Positions 1 to 16,199 are shown, counted from the stretch's first letter. The stretch is DNA of 43,402 nucleotides from Enterobacter vonholyi (GCF_008364555.1 NZ_VTUC01000016.1:1-43402), one strand, 5' to 3'. A program made the numbers and translations. The notes: generated from the letters alone by a model not told the origin.

Positions 1-144
1 ATCAGCATGGCGTTCCCGCAGTGGCGCTTTAACCTGCGCTCGTCCAATACCGAGCCGGTGGTGCGCCTGAACGTGGAATCCCGTGCTGACACGGCGCTGA
101 TGGAAGAGAAGACGCAAGAAATTCTGGCTTTGCTCCGGAAGTGA
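1..144 (+). CDS. manB: Phosphomannomutase, C-terminal 47 residues (partial at left edge)
   Basis: The frame is open from base 1 to the TGA at 142-144. The residues include [20 protein letters not shown], the typical C-terminal phosphate-binding stretch of alpha-D-phosphohexomutases of the ManB/CpsG type. These enzymes interconvert mannose-6-phosphate and mannose-1-phosphate for GDP-mannose and GDP-fucose synthesis in capsule, colanic acid or O-antigen pathways. Its place just before gnd fits the end of a polysaccharide cluster. The catalytic serine and most of the protein lie outside the window, so the exact paralogue (manB, cpsG or rfbK) cannot be fixed. Confidence 0.85.
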   Translation: MSMAFPQWRFNLRSSNTEPVVRLNVESRADTALMEEKTQEILALLRK

Positions 145-150
145 GGGGCT

Positions 151-173
151 GCCGCCAGCGTATATCTGGCGGC
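151..173 (+). other. Stem-loop downstream of manB
   Basis: An 8-base perfect stem (GCCGCCAG / CTGGCGGC) with a 7-base loop sits 7 bases after the manB stop. No T-run follows, so it is a poor intrinsic terminator. It may protect the 3' end of the upstream transcript. Confidence 0.4.
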
Positions 174-311
174 TTGACTGTACCTGGATTGTGCAATCAG
201 TGTGACATAGATCAGCAAAAGCTATTCATGTCACCTAATACTGAGTTAACATCTCAACCACATTTCAAGCCGCGCATAAGCCGTGGTGACCACACCTGAC
301 AGGAGTATGTA

Positions 312-1718
312 ATGTCCAAGCAACAGATCGGCGTTGTCGGTATGGCAGTGATGGGGCGCAACCTGGCGCTGAACATCGAAAGCCGTGGTTATACCGTCTC
401 CGTTTTCAACCGCTCCCGTGATAAGACCGAAGAAGTCATTGCCGAGAACCCTGGCAAGAAACTGGTTCCTTTCTATACGGTGAAAGAGTTCGTTGAGTCT
501 CTGGAAACGCCTCGTCGTATCCTGTTAATGGTGAAAGCTGGCGCAGGTACCGATGCAGCTATCGACTCCCTGAAGCCTTACCTCGAAAAAGGTGACATCA
601 TCATTGATGGCGGTAATACCTTCTTCCAGGACACCATTCGTCGTAATCGTGAACTTTCTGCTGAAGGCTTTAACTTCATCGGTACCGGTGTTTCCGGTGG
701 TGAAGAGGGCGCTCTGAAAGGCCCATCCATCATGCCTGGCGGCCAGAAAGAAGCATACGAACTTGTTGCGCCTATTCTGACTAAAATCGCTGCTGTTGCA
801 GAAGATGGCGAGCCGTGTGTGACTTATATCGGTCCTGACGGTGCCGGTCACTATGTAAAAATGGTGCATAACGGCATCGAATACGGCGACATGCAGCTGA
901 TTGCTGAAGCTTATTCCCTGCTGAAAGGCGGTCTTAACCTTTCTAACGAAGAGCTGGCTGAAACCTTTACCGAGTGGAACAAAGGCGAACTGAACAGCTA
1001 CCTGATCGACATCACCAAAGATATCTTCACGAAAAAAGATGAAGAAGGTAAATACCTGGTTGATGTGATTCTGGACGAAGCAGCGAACAAAGGCACCGGT
1101 AAATGGACCAGCCAGAGCTCTCTGGATCTGGGCGAACCGCTGTCACTTATCACCGAATCCGTCTTCGCGCGTTACATCTCTTCCCTGAAAGAGCAGCGCG
1201 TTGCGGCATCTAAAGTGCTGTCTGGCCCTCAGGCTAAACCAGCGGGTGATAAAGCCGAATTCGTTGAAAAAGTGCGTCGTGCACTGTACCTGGGTAAAAT
1301 CGTCTCTTACGCGCAGGGCTTCTCTCAGCTGCGTGCGGCATCAGACGAGAACAACTGGGATCTGAATTACGGTGAGATCGCGAAGATCTTCCGCGCGGGC
1401 TGCATCATTCGTGCGCAGTTCCTGCAGAAAATCACCGATGCCTATGCTGAAAACGCCGGTATCGCCAACCTGCTGCTGGCACCGTACTTCAAGAAAATTG
1501 CCGACGAATATCAGCAGGCGCTGCGTGATGTGGTTGCCTACGCTGTCCAGAACGGTATCCCGGTTCCGACCTTCTCTGCTGCAGTCGCCTACTACGACAG
1601 CTACCGTGCGGCTGTTCTGCCAGCTAACCTGATTCAGGCACAGCGTGACTACTTTGGTGCGCATACTTACAAACGCACCGATAAAGAAGGCGTGTTCCAT
1701 ACCGAATGGATGGAATAA
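312..1718 (+). CDS. gnd: 6-phosphogluconate dehydrogenase, decarboxylating
   Basis: The enzyme oxidises 6-phosphogluconate to ribulose-5-phosphate with release of CO2 and formation of NADPH in the cytosolic pentose phosphate pathway. The 468-residue length is that of the E. coli enzyme. The N-terminus has the Rossmann fingerprint [13 protein letters not shown] at residues 7-19, and the family stretch [11 protein letters not shown] lies near residue 125. The C-terminal part is the all-helical substrate domain. The ATG follows AGGAG at a good distance. gnd is the standard right-hand boundary gene of O-antigen and capsule clusters and often recombines with them. A strong terminator follows, so it looks monocistronic. 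Confidence 0.97.
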   Translation: MSKQQIGVVGMAVMGRNLALNIESRGYTVSVFNRSRDKTEEVIAENPGKKLVPFYTVKEFVESLETPRRILLMVKAGAGTDAAIDSLKPYLEKGDIIIDGGNTFFQDTIRRNRELSAEGFNFIGTGVSGGEEGALKGPSIMPGGQKEAYELVAPILTKIAAVAEDGEPCVTYIGPDGAGHYVKMVHNGIEYGDMQLIAEAYSLLKGGLNLSNEELAETFTEWNKGELNSYLIDITKDIFTKKDEEGKYLVDVILDEAANKGTGKWTSQSSLDLGEPLSLITESVFARYISSLKEQRVAASKVLSGPQAKPAGDKAEFVEKVRRALYLGKIVSYAQGFSQLRAASDENNWDLNYGEIAKIFRAGCIIRAQFLQKITDAYAENAGIANLLLAPYFKKIADEYQQALRDVVAYAVQNGIPVPTFSAAVAYYDSYRAAVLPANLIQAQRDYFGAHTYKRTDKEGVFHTEWME

Positions 1719-1739
1719 GTTAGCTTACTCGCTGTAATC

Positions 1740-1769
1740 AAAACCCGGAGCCTGTCTCCGGGTTTTTTT
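1740..1769 (+). terminator. Intrinsic terminator of gnd
   Basis: Stem CCCGGAG/CTCCGGG with a 5-base loop is followed by seven T residues, starting about 25 bases after the gnd stop. Confidence 0.9.
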
Positions 1770-1944
1770 ATGCAAAAAATGTCGCCCGTTATTCGAAGTA
1801 GTCTGAATCTCGGCCCGCTCGTAGCCATTACTCCTGGTTTGCCTTGACAGTTCAGTTTGCCAGGAGGTACAAAGCCCAACAGTTATGTTTATCGCGATGG
1901 TCTGGTGGCCATCAGTACAGTTAACTCACAGAAGTCATTAGCGA

Positions 1945-3111
1945 ATGAAAATAACAATCTCCGGAACAGGGTATGTCGGTCTTTCTAACGGCATTCTGAT
2001 TGCCCAGAATCATGAAGTGGTTGCGCTGGATATCGTGCAGGCCAAAGTGGATATGCTCAATCAGAAAAAATCGCCGATTGTGGATAAAGAGATCCAGGAC
2101 TATCTTAGCCATAAAACGCTGAATTTCCGCGCCACGACAGATAAAGAAGATGCATACCGCGATGCGGATTACGTCATCATTGCGACGCCTACTGACTACG
2201 ATCCTAAAACCAACTATTTCAACACCTCAACGGTAGAAGCGGTAATCAAAGACGTTATCGCGATCAACCCTGATGCGGTGATGGTGATTAAATCGACCAT
2301 CCCTGTCGGTTTTACCAAATCCATTAAAGAAAAATTCGGTATTGATAATATCTTCTTCTCGCCGGAATTCCTGCGTGAGGGGAGAGCGCTTTACGATAAC
2401 CTGCATCCTTCGCGTATCGTTATTGGCGAACGTTCTGAGCGCGCTGAACGTTTTGCTGCGTTGCTACAGGAAGGGGCGCTGAAGAAAGATATTCAGGTGC
2501 TGTTTACCGACTCCACTGAAGCTGAGGCGATCAAGCTCTTCGCGAATACCTATCTGGCAATGCGAGTAGCTTATTTCAATGAACTGGACAGCTACGCAGA
2601 GAGCCTTGGCCTGAATACCCGTCAGATTATTGAAGGGGTATGTCTCGACCCACGCATTGGCAACCACTATAACAACCCGTCATTTGGCTACGGTGGCTAT
2701 TGCCTGCCAAAAGACACGAAGCAACTGCTGGCAAACTATCAGGCGGTGCCGAATAATCTCATTTCGGCGATTGTTGATGCGAACCGTACCCGTAAAGATT
2801 TCATCTCCGACTCCATCCTCGCGCGTCAACCCAAAGTGGTGGGCGTATATCGTCTGATCATGAAGAGCGGTTCCGATAATTTCCGCGCTTCTTCTATTCA
2901 GGGGATCATGAAGCGCATTAAAGCCAAAGGGGTTGAGGTTATCATCTATGAGCCTGCCATGCCGGACGATCAGTTCTTCAATTCTCGAGTGATCCGCGAC
3001 CTGGATGCATTCAAGAAAGAAGCCGATGTCATCATTTCAAACCGCATGGCTGAAGAACTGGCTGACGTAGCGGACAAAGTCTATACCCGAGATCTCTTCG
3101 GTAGCGACTAA
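1945..3111 (+). CDS. ugd: UDP-glucose 6-dehydrogenase
   Basis: It oxidises UDP-glucose to UDP-glucuronate in two NAD-dependent steps, supplying acidic sugars for colanic acid, capsule and lipid A aminoarabinose. The 388-residue length matches the short enterobacterial type. Visible motifs are the N-terminal nucleotide-binding [10 protein letters not shown] (residues 7-16), the SPEFLREG segment, and the catalytic cysteine in [14 protein letters not shown]. No strong ribosome binding site precedes the ATG. The neighbouring opposite-strand epimerase uses its product, so the pair provides UDP-glucuronate and UDP-galacturonate. Confidence 0.96.
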   Translation: MKITISGTGYVGLSNGILIAQNHEVVALDIVQAKVDMLNQKKSPIVDKEIQDYLSHKTLNFRATTDKEDAYRDADYVIIATPTDYDPKTNYFNTSTVEAVIKDVIAINPDAVMVIKSTIPVGFTKSIKEKFGIDNIFFSPEFLREGRALYDNLHPSRIVIGERSERAERFAALLQEGALKKDIQVLFTDSTEAEAIKLFANTYLAMRVAYFNELDSYAESLGLNTRQIIEGVCLDPRIGNHYNNPSFGYGGYCLPKDTKQLLANYQAVPNNLISAIVDANRTRKDFISDSILARQPKVVGVYRLIMKSGSDNFRASSIQGIMKRIKAKGVEVIIYEPAMPDDQFFNSRVIRDLDAFKKEADVIISNRMAEELADVADKVYTRDLFGSD

Positions 3112-3125
3112 TTCTCTTGCTCCAT

Positions 3126-3156
3126 AAAAAACCCGGCGGATAAGCCGGGTTTTTTA
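3126..3156 (+). terminator. Shared bidirectional terminator between ugd and uge
   Basis: AAAAAA, stem CCCGGC/GCCGGG with a 6-base loop, then TTTTTT. The symmetry means it can end ugd on the plus strand and the epimerase gene on the minus strand. Confidence 0.88.
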
Positions 3157-3159
3157 TTT

Positions 3160-4164
3160 TCAGACTTTGTAAAACTCGCGGTACCAGTTAACGAAGTTTT
3201 TCACTCCATCCTTAACCGAGGTTTGCGGTTTAAATCCGATCACCTCATAAAGAGCCTGGGTATCGGCACTGGTCTCCAGAACATCCCCTGGCTGGAGAGG
3301 CAGCATGTTTTTCTCTGCTTTTGTACCCAGTGCTTCTTCCAACGCGGTAATGTAATCCATAAGTTCGACCGGCGAGCTGTTACCAATATTGTAAACGCGA
3401 TACGGCGCGGAGCTGGTCGCCGGGGAACCGGTCTCAACGGTCCAGTCTGCATCGGCCTGAGGAATGACATCCTGCAGACGAATAATGGCTTCGGCGATGT
3501 CGTCGATGTAAGTGAAGTCGCGCTTCATCTTGCCATAGTTGTAAACGTCAATGCTTTTGCCTTCAATCATCGCTTTGGTGAATTTAAATAGCGCCATATC
3601 CGGGCGGCCCCATGGACCATACACGGTAAAGAAGCGCAGCCCGGTGGTCGGCAAGTTGTAAAGATGCGAATAGGTGTGCGACATCAACTCGTTGGCTTTT
3701 TTAGTCGCGGCATAGAGCGAGACCGGGTGATCCACGGAGTCGTCAGTGGAGAAAGGCATCTTGCGGTTGAGACCGTATACGGAGCTCGACGAGGCATACA
3801 GAAGATGCTGAACATTGTTATGGCGGCAGCCTTCCAGCACGTTAAGATGCCCAATAAGGTTGGCATCAGCATACGCGTGCGGGTTTTCCAGGGAGTAGCG
3901 CACACCCGCCTGCGCGGCAAGATGAATCACACGATCAAACTTCTCAGCCGCGAAAAGCGTGGCCATACCTTCCCGGTCGGCTAATTCCAGCTTGTGAAAG
4001 TTGAAACACTCAGATTTTAACAGTTCCAGGCGTGCCAGCTTCAGGTTGACATCGTAGTATTCATTGAGGTTATCGATACCGACAACCTGATGACCAGCCT
4101 CAAGGAGGCGTTTACTGACATTCGCACCGATAAAACCTGCGGCACCCGTGACCAAAAATTTCAT
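3160..4164 (-). CDS. uge: UDP-glucuronate 4-epimerase (NAD-dependent, extended SDR)
   Basis: This enzyme interconverts UDP-glucuronate and UDP-galacturonate, a precursor for LPS core or capsule. The N-terminus has the Rossmann motif [10 protein letters not shown]. The SDR catalytic set is visible as the SSSSVYG serine segment and YAATKKANE (YxxxK). RRDF-type residues ([11 protein letters not shown]) and the [10 protein letters not shown] segment are typical of glucuronate epimerases. The frame is open four codons further upstream, but the start at 4164 (MKFLVTG) lies directly behind GAGGGAAG and matches the family N-terminus. In Klebsiella uge lies in a similar place beside the LPS and capsule genes. 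Confidence 0.9.
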   Translation of the reverse strand: MKFLVTGAAGFIGANVSKRLLEAGHQVVGIDNLNEYYDVNLKLARLELLKSECFNFHKLELADREGMATLFAAEKFDRVIHLAAQAGVRYSLENPHAYADANLIGHLNVLEGCRHNNVQHLLYASSSSVYGLNRKMPFSTDDSVDHPVSLYAATKKANELMSHTYSHLYNLPTTGLRFFTVYGPWGRPDMALFKFTKAMIEGKSIDVYNYGKMKRDFTYIDDIAEAIIRLQDVIPQADADWTVETGSPATSSAPYRVYNIGNSSPVELMDYITALEEALGTKAEKNMLPLQPGDVLETSADTQALYEVIGFKPQTSVKDGVKNFVNWYREFYKV

Positions 4165-4356
4165 AGCTTCCCTCATAAACCCTATTCTTTAGATGCCGTA
4201 ACGCATCACATGGCGTCTATGATAGCGCGAAGGGGGTTAGTTACATAACCCATCTTTCCGATATTACTCATCGGATTCTTATAGAAAAATCGCCAGTAAT
4301 CGATAAACTATACAAACTTAATTATGTTTGCCCTTTTTTTATCAGTTAGGGATTGT
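4165..4356. promoter_or_regulatory. Divergent intergenic region between uge and wzzB
   Basis: This AT-rich 192-base gap separates the starts of two divergent genes and must hold both promoters. I see no operator or box that I can name with confidence. Confidence 0.4.
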
Positions 4357-5337
4357 ATGACGCAAAACAACAATAGCCAGGTCAGCAGAAGCAATGATCC
4401 TGAGCAAATTGATTTATTTGATTTAGTGTTCCAGCTGTGGCGTGGGAAGTGGGTGATAGCAGTCTTTGTTGTTGTTTGTATCGCCCTGGCAATTGGATAT
4501 TTATCCGTTGCAAAAGAAAAGTGGACCTCTAGCGCAATTATTGCACAACCTGACGCAGCTCAGATTGCCAGCTATTCTAATGCGTTGAATATCCTGTATG
4601 GTACCGCCGCACCTACAATGAATGACAACCAAACGCGTGCTATCGGCCGTTTTAGCTCATCATTCTCGGCGTTGTCGCAGGCGCTCGAAAACCAGGCTGT
4701 ACCTGAAAAACTGACAATTGAGCCCAAGGTTAAAGATCAGCCATTCCCGTTAATTGTATCGTATACCAGTTCATCGGCAGAAGCCGCGCAAAAGCAGCTG
4801 GCGCAGTACATCCAACAAGTCGATGAGCAGACTGCAAAAGAGCTAGCTCTTGACCTTAAGGACAATATCAAAGAGCAGATCAGGACCCTGAACGATTCTC
4901 TGAAAAACCAGGAGAAGGTCGCTCAGGAGCAAAAGGATCTGCGTATCAAACAGATTGCTGAGGCGTTGAAGAACGCAGAAGCGGCGAAAATTACCTCGCC
5001 TCAGCTTCAGCAAACCCAGGAAGTAACTCAGGAAACGATGTTCCTGCTGGGAAGTGAGGGGCTGAAATCAATGATTGACAACGAAGCTTCTCTCCCGTTG
5101 GTTTTCCCAAGAGCCTATTATCAGACCAAACGAAATCTGCTGGACATCCAGAATCTGAACGTAAACCCGGACACAATCCACGTTTACCGTTATGTCATGA
5201 AGCCGGAACTCCCTGTACGTCGTGACAGCCCGAAAAAAGCGATAGTTCTAATTCTGGCCGTGCTGCTGGGCGCAATGATTGGTTCTGGCGTGGTGCTTGG
5301 CCGCAACGCATTGCGCAACTACAAACCAAAAGCCTGA
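4357..5337 (+). CDS. wzzB: O-antigen chain length determinant (Wzz)
   Basis: An inner-membrane polysaccharide co-polymerase that sets the modal length of Wzy-made O-antigen. The protein from the ATG at 4357 is 326 residues, the usual length. It has an N-terminal membrane segment (about 31-52, starting GKWVIAVF), a large periplasmic coiled-coil domain, the proline-containing stretch PELPVRRDSPKK, and a second membrane segment (about 296-316) with a short basic cytoplasmic tail. An ATG 33 bases upstream is in frame but lacks a binding site; the chosen one follows AGGGA. It lies at the classical wzz position between ugd/uge and the his operon. Confidence 0.95.
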   Translation: MTQNNNSQVSRSNDPEQIDLFDLVFQLWRGKWVIAVFVVVCIALAIGYLSVAKEKWTSSAIIAQPDAAQIASYSNALNILYGTAAPTMNDNQTRAIGRFSSSFSALSQALENQAVPEKLTIEPKVKDQPFPLIVSYTSSSAEAAQKQLAQYIQQVDEQTAKELALDLKDNIKEQIRTLNDSLKNQEKVAQEQKDLRIKQIAEALKNAEAAKITSPQLQQTQEVTQETMFLLGSEGLKSMIDNEASLPLVFPRAYYQTKRNLLDIQNLNVNPDTIHVYRYVMKPELPVRRDSPKKAIVLILAVLLGAMIGSGVVLGRNALRNYKPKA

Positions 5338-5345
5338 TTTGCAGG

Positions 5346-5377
5346 TAAAAAAACCGGGGATATTCCCCGGTTTTTTT
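5346..5377 (+). terminator. Bidirectional terminator between wzzB and hisI
   Basis: Stem CCGGGGA/TCCCCGG with a 3-base loop is flanked by A-run and T-run. It can serve wzzB on plus and the his operon on minus; the hisI stop codon overlaps its edge. Confidence 0.9.
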
Positions 5378-5980
5378 ATTTGTGCCGTTTGCGAAGATTT
5401 TCAATCACCGCCGTCAAATCCAGCTCCTGGTCTTGCAGCAGCACCAGCAGGTGATACATCAGGTCCGACGCTTCATTCGTCAGCTCCTCGCGGTCATGCA
5501 CCGTCGCGGCCAGCGCGGTTTCAACGCCTTCTTCACCTACCTTCTGCGCAATACGCTTGGTTCCGCTGGCGTACAGCTTTGCGGTATACGAACTTTCAGG
5601 GTCAGCCGTTTTACGCTCTGCCAGCAGCTGTTCCAGTTGATACAGGAACAACCACTGGTGGCTCGCCTCGCCGAAGCAGCTGCTTGTGCCCTTATGGCAG
5701 GTTGGGCCGATTGGGTTTGCCAGCACCAGCAGGGTGTCGTTATCGCAGTCTGGCGTAATGCTCACTGCATTCAGGAAATGACCCGAGGTCTCGCCTTTGG
5801 TCCACAGGCGCTGTTTCGTGCGGGAGTAGAAGGTCACTTTGCCGCTGGCGAGCGTTTTCGCCAGCGCGTCCTGGTTCATATACCCCAGCATCAGCACTTC
5901 GCCTGAGACTGCATGCTGGACAACCACCGGCAGTAATCCGTCCGTTTTTTCCCAGTCCAGCTGCGCCTGTTGTTGCTCTG

Positions 5981-5987
<7 letters not shown>
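5376..5987 (-). CDS. hisI: Bifunctional phosphoribosyl-AMP cyclohydrolase / phosphoribosyl-ATP pyrophosphatase
   Basis: It performs histidine steps 2 and 3: the C-terminal HisE part removes pyrophosphate from PR-ATP and the N-terminal HisI part opens the PR-AMP ring. Metal ligands of the cyclohydrolase are visible around DCDNDT and [12 protein letters not shown] (about residues 75-103). The pyrophosphatase half starts near residue 115, with the helical segment [12 protein letters not shown]. The 203-residue length is that of the enteric fusion. It is the last gene of the operon; its start overlaps the hisF stop by 7 bases. Confidence 0.97.
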
Positions 5988-11492
<5,505 letters not shown>

Positions 11493-11497
11493 GGCCA

Positions 11498-12397
11498 TTA
11501 CTCCATCATCTTCTCAATTGGCAGCACCAGGATGGAGCTTGCGCCCAGCGCCTTCAGTTTTTCCATGGTTTCCCAGAACAGGGTTTCGCTGCTCACCATG
11601 TGCATCGCCACGCGCTGCTGATCGCCCGCCAGCGGCAGGATGGTTGGGCGCTCGGCGCCCGGCAGCAGGGCAATCACTTCATCCAGGCGCTCGGTTGGGG
11701 CGTGCATCATGATGTACTTGGACTCACGCGCCTGAATGACGCCCTGAATGCGGGTCAGCAGTTTGTCAATCAGCTGCTGCTTGGCATCCGCCATCTCGCC
11801 GTCGCGCTGAATCAGGCACGCTTTGGAGCGGTAGATCACTTCCACTTCGCGCAGGCCGTTCGCTTCCAGCGTCGCGCCGGTAGAGACCAGGTCACAGATG
11901 GCGTCCGCCAGGCCCGCACGCGGCGCCACTTCAACGGAGCCGTTCAGCAGGCAGGATTTAAACTGCACGCCTTTCTGATCCAGATAACGCTTTAACAGGT
12001 GAGGGTAGGAGGTGGCAATACGTTTGCCGTTCAGCGCGGCCGGGCCGTCCCAGGCTTCATCAACCGGCGTTGCCAGCGACAGGCGGCAGCCGCCGAAGTC
12101 CAGACGACGCAGGGTGAAGTAACGCGGATCTTCGCCCTGCGCGCGGCGGGTCAGCAGCTCTTCTTCCAGCACGTTTTCCCCGATGATGCCGAGGTCAACG
12201 ACGCCATCCATGACCAGGCCGGGAATATCGTCATCACGCACGCGCAGAATGTCGATGGGCATGTTTTCAGCCAGAGCAATCAGGCGCTGGGTGTGCAGGT
12301 TAATTTTAATCCCGCAGCGGGCCAGCAGTTCGCGTGAATCGTCACTCAAACGGCCTGATTTTTGAATAGCTATGCGTAAACGTGAGTTATCTAACAT
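11498..12397 (-). CDS. hisG: ATP phosphoribosyltransferase
   Basis: First and feedback-controlled enzyme of histidine synthesis, condensing ATP with PRPP. The 299 residues form the long hexameric type: N-terminal catalytic domain ([10 protein letters not shown] start; [10 protein letters not shown]), the PRPP-binding segment ending [13 protein letters not shown], and a C-terminal regulatory domain (about 225-299) that binds histidine. It is the first structural gene behind the attenuator. Confidence 0.97.
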   Translation of the reverse strand: MLDNSRLRIAIQKSGRLSDDSRELLARCGIKINLHTQRLIALAENMPIDILRVRDDDIPGLVMDGVVDLGIIGENVLEEELLTRRAQGEDPRYFTLRRLDFGGCRLSLATPVDEAWDGPAALNGKRIATSYPHLLKRYLDQKGVQFKSCLLNGSVEVAPRAGLADAICDLVSTGATLEANGLREVEVIYRSKACLIQRDGEMADAKQQLIDKLLTRIQGVIQARESKYIMMHAPTERLDEVIALLPGAERPTILPLAGDQQRVAMHMVSSETLFWETMEKLKALGASSILVLPIEKMME

Positions 12398-12442
12398 TCT
12401 TTATTCCTCGTTAACCTGTTTTAACCTGTCTGAATTCGGTCC

Positions 12443-12483
12443 AAAAAAAAGCCCCCGGAAGAAGATCTTCCGGGGGCTTTTTC
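12443..12483 (-). terminator. his operon attenuator terminator
   Basis: On the minus strand a GC-rich stem GCCCCCGGAAG/CTTCCGGGGGC is followed by eight U residues. It lies between the hisL stop and hisG. With the upstream leader segments it forms the classical alternative structures: scarce His-tRNA stalls the ribosome on the His codons and lets RNA polymerase read through. Confidence 0.93.
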
Positions 12484-12541
12484 ATGCGTTCATGCACCAC
12501 TGGAAGATCCAAACGTCTTCCAGCACACATCGCCTGAAAGA

Positions 12542-12592
12542 CTAGTCAGGATGATGGTGATGATGGTGGTGTTTAAATTGAACGCGTGTCAT
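12542..12592 (-). CDS. hisL: his operon leader peptide
   Basis: The 16-codon frame reads MTRVQFKHHHHHHHPD, with seven successive His codons, identical in form to the known enterobacterial leader. Its stop is about 60 bases before the attenuator stem. It senses histidyl-tRNA charging through ribosome stalling and has no known function as a protein. Confidence 0.95.
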   Translation of the reverse strand: MTRVQFKHHHHHHHPD

Positions 12593-12767
12593 ATAAATTC
12601 TCGATGAATGCTTATTCATTTGATGTCTTTTAACCTAAACCAGTTGTGCGACATATTGCAAGGGCTTTTTTTGATCATTAATTCATTTCATATTGATGCT
12701 ATGAATTGTGTGTTCTGCCGGGCTGGCGTAGCCTTATGAAAGACGAGTAAGAGTCAGGAGAATTCGC

Positions 12768-13592
12768 ATGAAAAAGGTCGCGATTGTCGGTTTAGGATGG
12801 CTGGGAATGCCGCTGGCGATGTCATTAGCCGCGAAAGGCTGGCAGGTGACCGGGAGTAAGACCACCCGAGATGGGGTCGAAGCGGCGCGCATGTGCGGTA
12901 TTGATGGCGTTGAACTGCGTCTGGAGCCGGAGCTGGTGTGTGATGCGGACGATCTGGACACGCTGATGAACGTGGATGCGCTGGTCATTACGCTACCCGC
13001 GCGGCGCAGCGGCCCGGGCGAATCATTTTATCTGCAGGCGATGCAGGAGATTGTCGACAGCGCGCTGGCGCATCACGTACCGCGCATTGTTTTCACCAGC
13101 TCGACGTCGGTCTATGGCGATGCTGAAGGTGTGGTAAAAGAGAGCTCCGAGCGCCGTCCCGTTACGGCGAGCGGTCAGGTCCTGAAAGAGCTGGAAGACT
13201 GGTTGCATAATCTTCCCGGCACGCAGGTCGATATCGTGCGTCTGGCAGGATTGGTGGGGCCTGGACGCCATCCGGGACGCTTTTTTGCCGGAAAGACGGC
13301 GCCAGACGGCCAGCACGGCGTGAATCTTGTCCATCTTGAGGATGTTATTGGCGCGATTGAGTTACTCTTACAGGCTCCGAAAGGCGGACACATCTATAAT
13401 ATATGTGCACCGTCTCATCCAGCGCGCAGCACCTTTTACCCGCTGATGGCACGTCAGCTTGGCCTGGCTCCGCCGGTCTTTAGTGAGGCAAAAGATGACA
13501 GCAAAGGCAAAATTGTTGATGGCAATCGCATTTGTCATGAGCTGGGGTTTGAGTATCAGTATCCCGATCCGCTGGTGATGCCCATGGAATAA
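12768..13592 (+). CDS. yeeZ: NAD(P)-binding SDR/epimerase-like protein YeeZ
   Basis: The 274 residues begin with a dinucleotide fold (VAIVGLGWLGMPLA, residues 4-17) and show the SDR-like FTSSTSVYGDAEG segment (about 110-122). The canonical YxxxK is not clear, so catalysis is uncertain. The substrate is unknown. The start is supported by a GGAG-like site (CAGGAGAATTCGC). It is divergent from the his operon and close to yeeY on the same strand, as in E. coli. Confidence 0.85.
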   Translation: MKKVAIVGLGWLGMPLAMSLAAKGWQVTGSKTTRDGVEAARMCGIDGVELRLEPELVCDADDLDTLMNVDALVITLPARRSGPGESFYLQAMQEIVDSALAHHVPRIVFTSSTSVYGDAEGVVKESSERRPVTASGQVLKELEDWLHNLPGTQVDIVRLAGLVGPGRHPGRFFAGKTAPDGQHGVNLVHLEDVIGAIELLLQAPKGGHIYNICAPSHPARSTFYPLMARQLGLAPPVFSEAKDDSKGKIVDGNRICHELGFEYQYPDPLVMPME

Positions 13593-13633
13593 GACCAGCA
13601 GCGGAGACGATCGCACACCAGAAGGGGGCGAGC

Positions 13634-14563
13634 ATGAAACCGCTGCTGGATGTTCTTATTATTCTGGATGCACTGGAAAAAGAGGGGAGCTTTGCCGCTG
13701 CGTCGGCAAAGCTCTACAAAACCCCATCTGCGTTGAGCTATACCGTTCAAAAACTGGAAAGCGATCTCAATATTCAGATCCTCGATCGCTCCGGGCACCG
13801 CGCACGTTTTACCCGAACCGGACAGATGCTGCTGGAAAAAGGCCGCGAAGTTCTGCATACCGTTCGCGAGCTGGAAAAACAGGCTGTTAAGCTCCATCAG
13901 GGATGGGAAAACGAGCTGGTTATTGGCGTGGATGATACCTTTCCATTTTCTCTCCTGACGCCGCTGATTGAAGCTTTTTATCAACATCACAGCGTGACCC
14001 GTCTTATCTTTATAAATGGCGTGCTGGGTGGCTCCTGGGATGCTTTAACCCAGGGCAGGGCGGATATTTTTGTCGGTGCACTCCATGAGCCTCCCCAACT
14101 GAGCGATTTTGGTTTTGCCCGGCTCGGCGTGCTGGAGCAGGTATTTGCCGTGGCGCCCCATCATCCCCTGGCTCAGGAACCAGAGCCTCTTAACCGTCGT
14201 ATGATTAAAGGCTACCGCGCCATCGTGGTTGGGGACAGCTCTCGTCCGGAATGTTCGGCCTCCTCGCAGCTGCTTGATGAGCAGGAGGCCATCACCGTTT
14301 TCGACTTTAAAACCAAGCTGGAGCTGCAAATAAGCGGCCTGGGCTGCGGCTATTTGCCCCGCTATCTGGCGCAGCGGTTTATTGACAGCGGTGCGCTTGT
14401 TGAAAAACAGGTACTTGCTCAAAACAGCCATGAGTCGGTGTGGGTGGGCTGGAATGAACAGACCGCCGGGCTGGCAAGTGCCTGGTGGCGCGACGAAATT
14501 TTAGCAAATAGTGCTATCGCCGCTGTTTATGCTCAGGGCAGCGTCGAGAAATCAGCCAGTTAG
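13634..14563 (+). CDS. yeeY: LysR-family transcriptional regulator YeeY
   Basis: A 309-residue LTTR: the N-terminal winged helix-turn-helix (residues 1-60, with AASAKLYKTPSALSYTVQKL) is followed by a linker helix and a periplasmic-binding-protein-like effector domain from about residue 92. It lies 41 bases after yeeZ and upstream of plaP on the same strand. Effector and targets are unknown; the neighbouring putrescine importer is a possible target by position only. Confidence 0.88.
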   Translation: MKPLLDVLIILDALEKEGSFAAASAKLYKTPSALSYTVQKLESDLNIQILDRSGHRARFTRTGQMLLEKGREVLHTVRELEKQAVKLHQGWENELVIGVDDTFPFSLLTPLIEAFYQHHSVTRLIFINGVLGGSWDALTQGRADIFVGALHEPPQLSDFGFARLGVLEQVFAVAPHHPLAQEPEPLNRRMIKGYRAIVVGDSSRPECSASSQLLDEQEAITVFDFKTKLELQISGLGCGYLPRYLAQRFIDSGALVEKQVLAQNSHESVWVGWNEQTAGLASAWWRDEILANSAIAAVYAQGSVEKSAS

Positions 14564-14834
14564 CAAAAAGAAAATTACCCGCTGCGTTGCAAAGTATTGC
14601 CTTTTGTATCCGATGTGGGGCAAAATGCCGCCGCTGCAACCAAATGAATAATCGACGATATAAAAGGCGTCGGTTATTTTTTTTTGCATGTACGAAACGA
14701 AACTAAAAACCAAGAGGCCGGGCTTCGTACCGGATAGATATTTACTAAAATCCGACAGTTGTTGTCGCTGAGGAAGAAACAAATGGGGCAATTTTTCGCT
14801 TACGTGGCGGTTATCACCTTAAAGGAGAATAACT
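14564..14834 (+). promoter_or_regulatory. Leader region of plaP
   Basis: No convincing gene lies in these 271 bases. The stretch is AT-rich and ends in a strong ribosome binding site (AAAGGAGAA, 5 bases before the plaP ATG). The promoter must be here but I cannot place it. Confidence 0.4.
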
Positions 14835-16193
14835 ATGTCGCATAACGCAACTCCAAACACCTCTCGCGTGGAATTACGTAAAACGCTTACGTTGATTCCG
14901 GTTGTTATGATGGGCCTGGCCTATATGCAACCGATGACGCTGTTCGATACATTCGGTATCGTATCAGGCCTCACAGACGGTCATGTGCCGACGGCTTACG
15001 GCTTCGCGCTGATTGCGATCCTCTTTACCGCGCTGAGCTACGGTAAGCTGGTTCGCCGCTATCCGTCTGCCGGTTCCGCCTACACCTATGCACAGAAATC
15101 CATCAGCCCGACGGTTGGCTTTATGGTGGGCTGGTCTTCGCTGCTCGACTATCTGTTCGCGCCGATGATCAACATTCTGCTGGCAAAAATCTATTTTGAA
15201 GCGCTGGTGCCATCGATTCCATCCTGGATGTTCGTCGTGGCGCTGGTGGCCTTTATGACGGCCTTCAACCTGCGTAGCATTAAGTCTGTTGCCAACTTTA
15301 ACTCCGTTATCGTTGTGCTTCAGGTTGTCCTGATTGCCGTTATTCTTGGCATGGTGATCTATGGCGTGTTCCACGGCGAAGGCGCGGGCACCCTGGCGAG
15401 CAGCAAACCGTTCTGGTCTGGTGATGCGCATGTGATCCCGATGATTACCGGGGCAACCATTCTGTGCTTCTCCTTTACCGGTTTTGACGGCATCAGCAAC
15501 CTGTCCGAGGAAACGAAGGATGCAGAGCGCGTGATCCCTCGCGCAATCTTCCTGACGGCGCTGATTGGCGGTCTGATCTTTATTTTCTCGACCTATTTCC
15601 TGCAGCTGTACTTCCCGGATATCTCCCGCTTCAAGGATCCGGATGCGTCTCAGCCAGAAATCATGCTCTATGTGGCGGGTAAAGCGTTCCAGGTTGGTGC
15701 GCTGATCTTCTCCACCATCACCGTACTGGCGTCCGGTATGGCCGCGCATGCAGGCGTTGCGCGTCTGATGTACGTAATGGGCCGCGATGGCGTATTCCCG
15801 AAAAGCTTCTTCGGCTACGTGCATCCAACCTGGCGTACCCCGGCGATGAACATCATCCTGGTCGGTGCGATTGCGCTTCTGGCAATTAACTTTGATCTGG
15901 TGATGGCTACGGCGCTGATTAACTTTGGTGCGCTGGTGGCGTTCACCTTTGTTAACCTGTCGGTTATCTCTCAGTTCTGGATCCGTGAAAAGCGTAACAA
16001 AACGCTGAAAGATCACTTCCAGTATCTGTTCCTGCCGATGTGCGGTGCCCTGACCGTGGGCGCGCTGTGGGTTAACCTGGAAGAGAGCTCGATGGTGCTT
16101 GGCCTGATTTGGGCGGGTATCGGCCTGATTTACCTGGCCTGCGTTACGAAGAGCTTCCGTAACCCGGTTCCGCAGTACGAAGACGTCGCGTAA
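14835..16193 (+). CDS. plaP: Putrescine importer PlaP (APC superfamily)
   Basis: A 452-residue inner-membrane permease with about 12 hydrophobic segments, beginning after a short polar N-terminus ([21 protein letters not shown]). It contains the APC-type conserved segment [32 protein letters not shown] in the middle. The E. coli orthologue (YeeF) imports putrescine in symport with protons and supports surface motility. The position downstream of yeeY and upstream of sbcB agrees with E. coli order. The substrate is inferred from orthology. Confidence 0.88.
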   Translation: MSHNATPNTSRVELRKTLTLIPVVMMGLAYMQPMTLFDTFGIVSGLTDGHVPTAYGFALIAILFTALSYGKLVRRYPSAGSAYTYAQKSISPTVGFMVGWSSLLDYLFAPMINILLAKIYFEALVPSIPSWMFVVALVAFMTAFNLRSIKSVANFNSVIVVLQVVLIAVILGMVIYGVFHGEGAGTLASSKPFWSGDAHVIPMITGATILCFSFTGFDGISNLSEETKDAERVIPRAIFLTALIGGLIFIFSTYFLQLYFPDISRFKDPDASQPEIMLYVAGKAFQVGALIFSTITVLASGMAAHAGVARLMYVMGRDGVFPKSFFGYVHPTWRTPAMNIILVGAIALLAINFDLVMATALINFGALVAFTFVNLSVISQFWIREKRNKTLKDHFQYLFLPMCGALTVGALWVNLEESSMVLGLIWAGIGLIYLACVTKSFRNPVPQYEDVA

Positions 16194-16199
16194 GACTGT

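Noticed and set aside
525..869. Opposite-strand frames inside gnd, ugd and the his genes
   Set aside because: They are long only because of GC-rich codon structure in well-identified genes and have no binding sites or family resemblance.
12450..12600. CRISPR-like short repeats around hisL
   Set aside because: The CAC/CAT repetition is the run of His codons in the leader; no spacer-repeat array is present there or elsewhere in the window.
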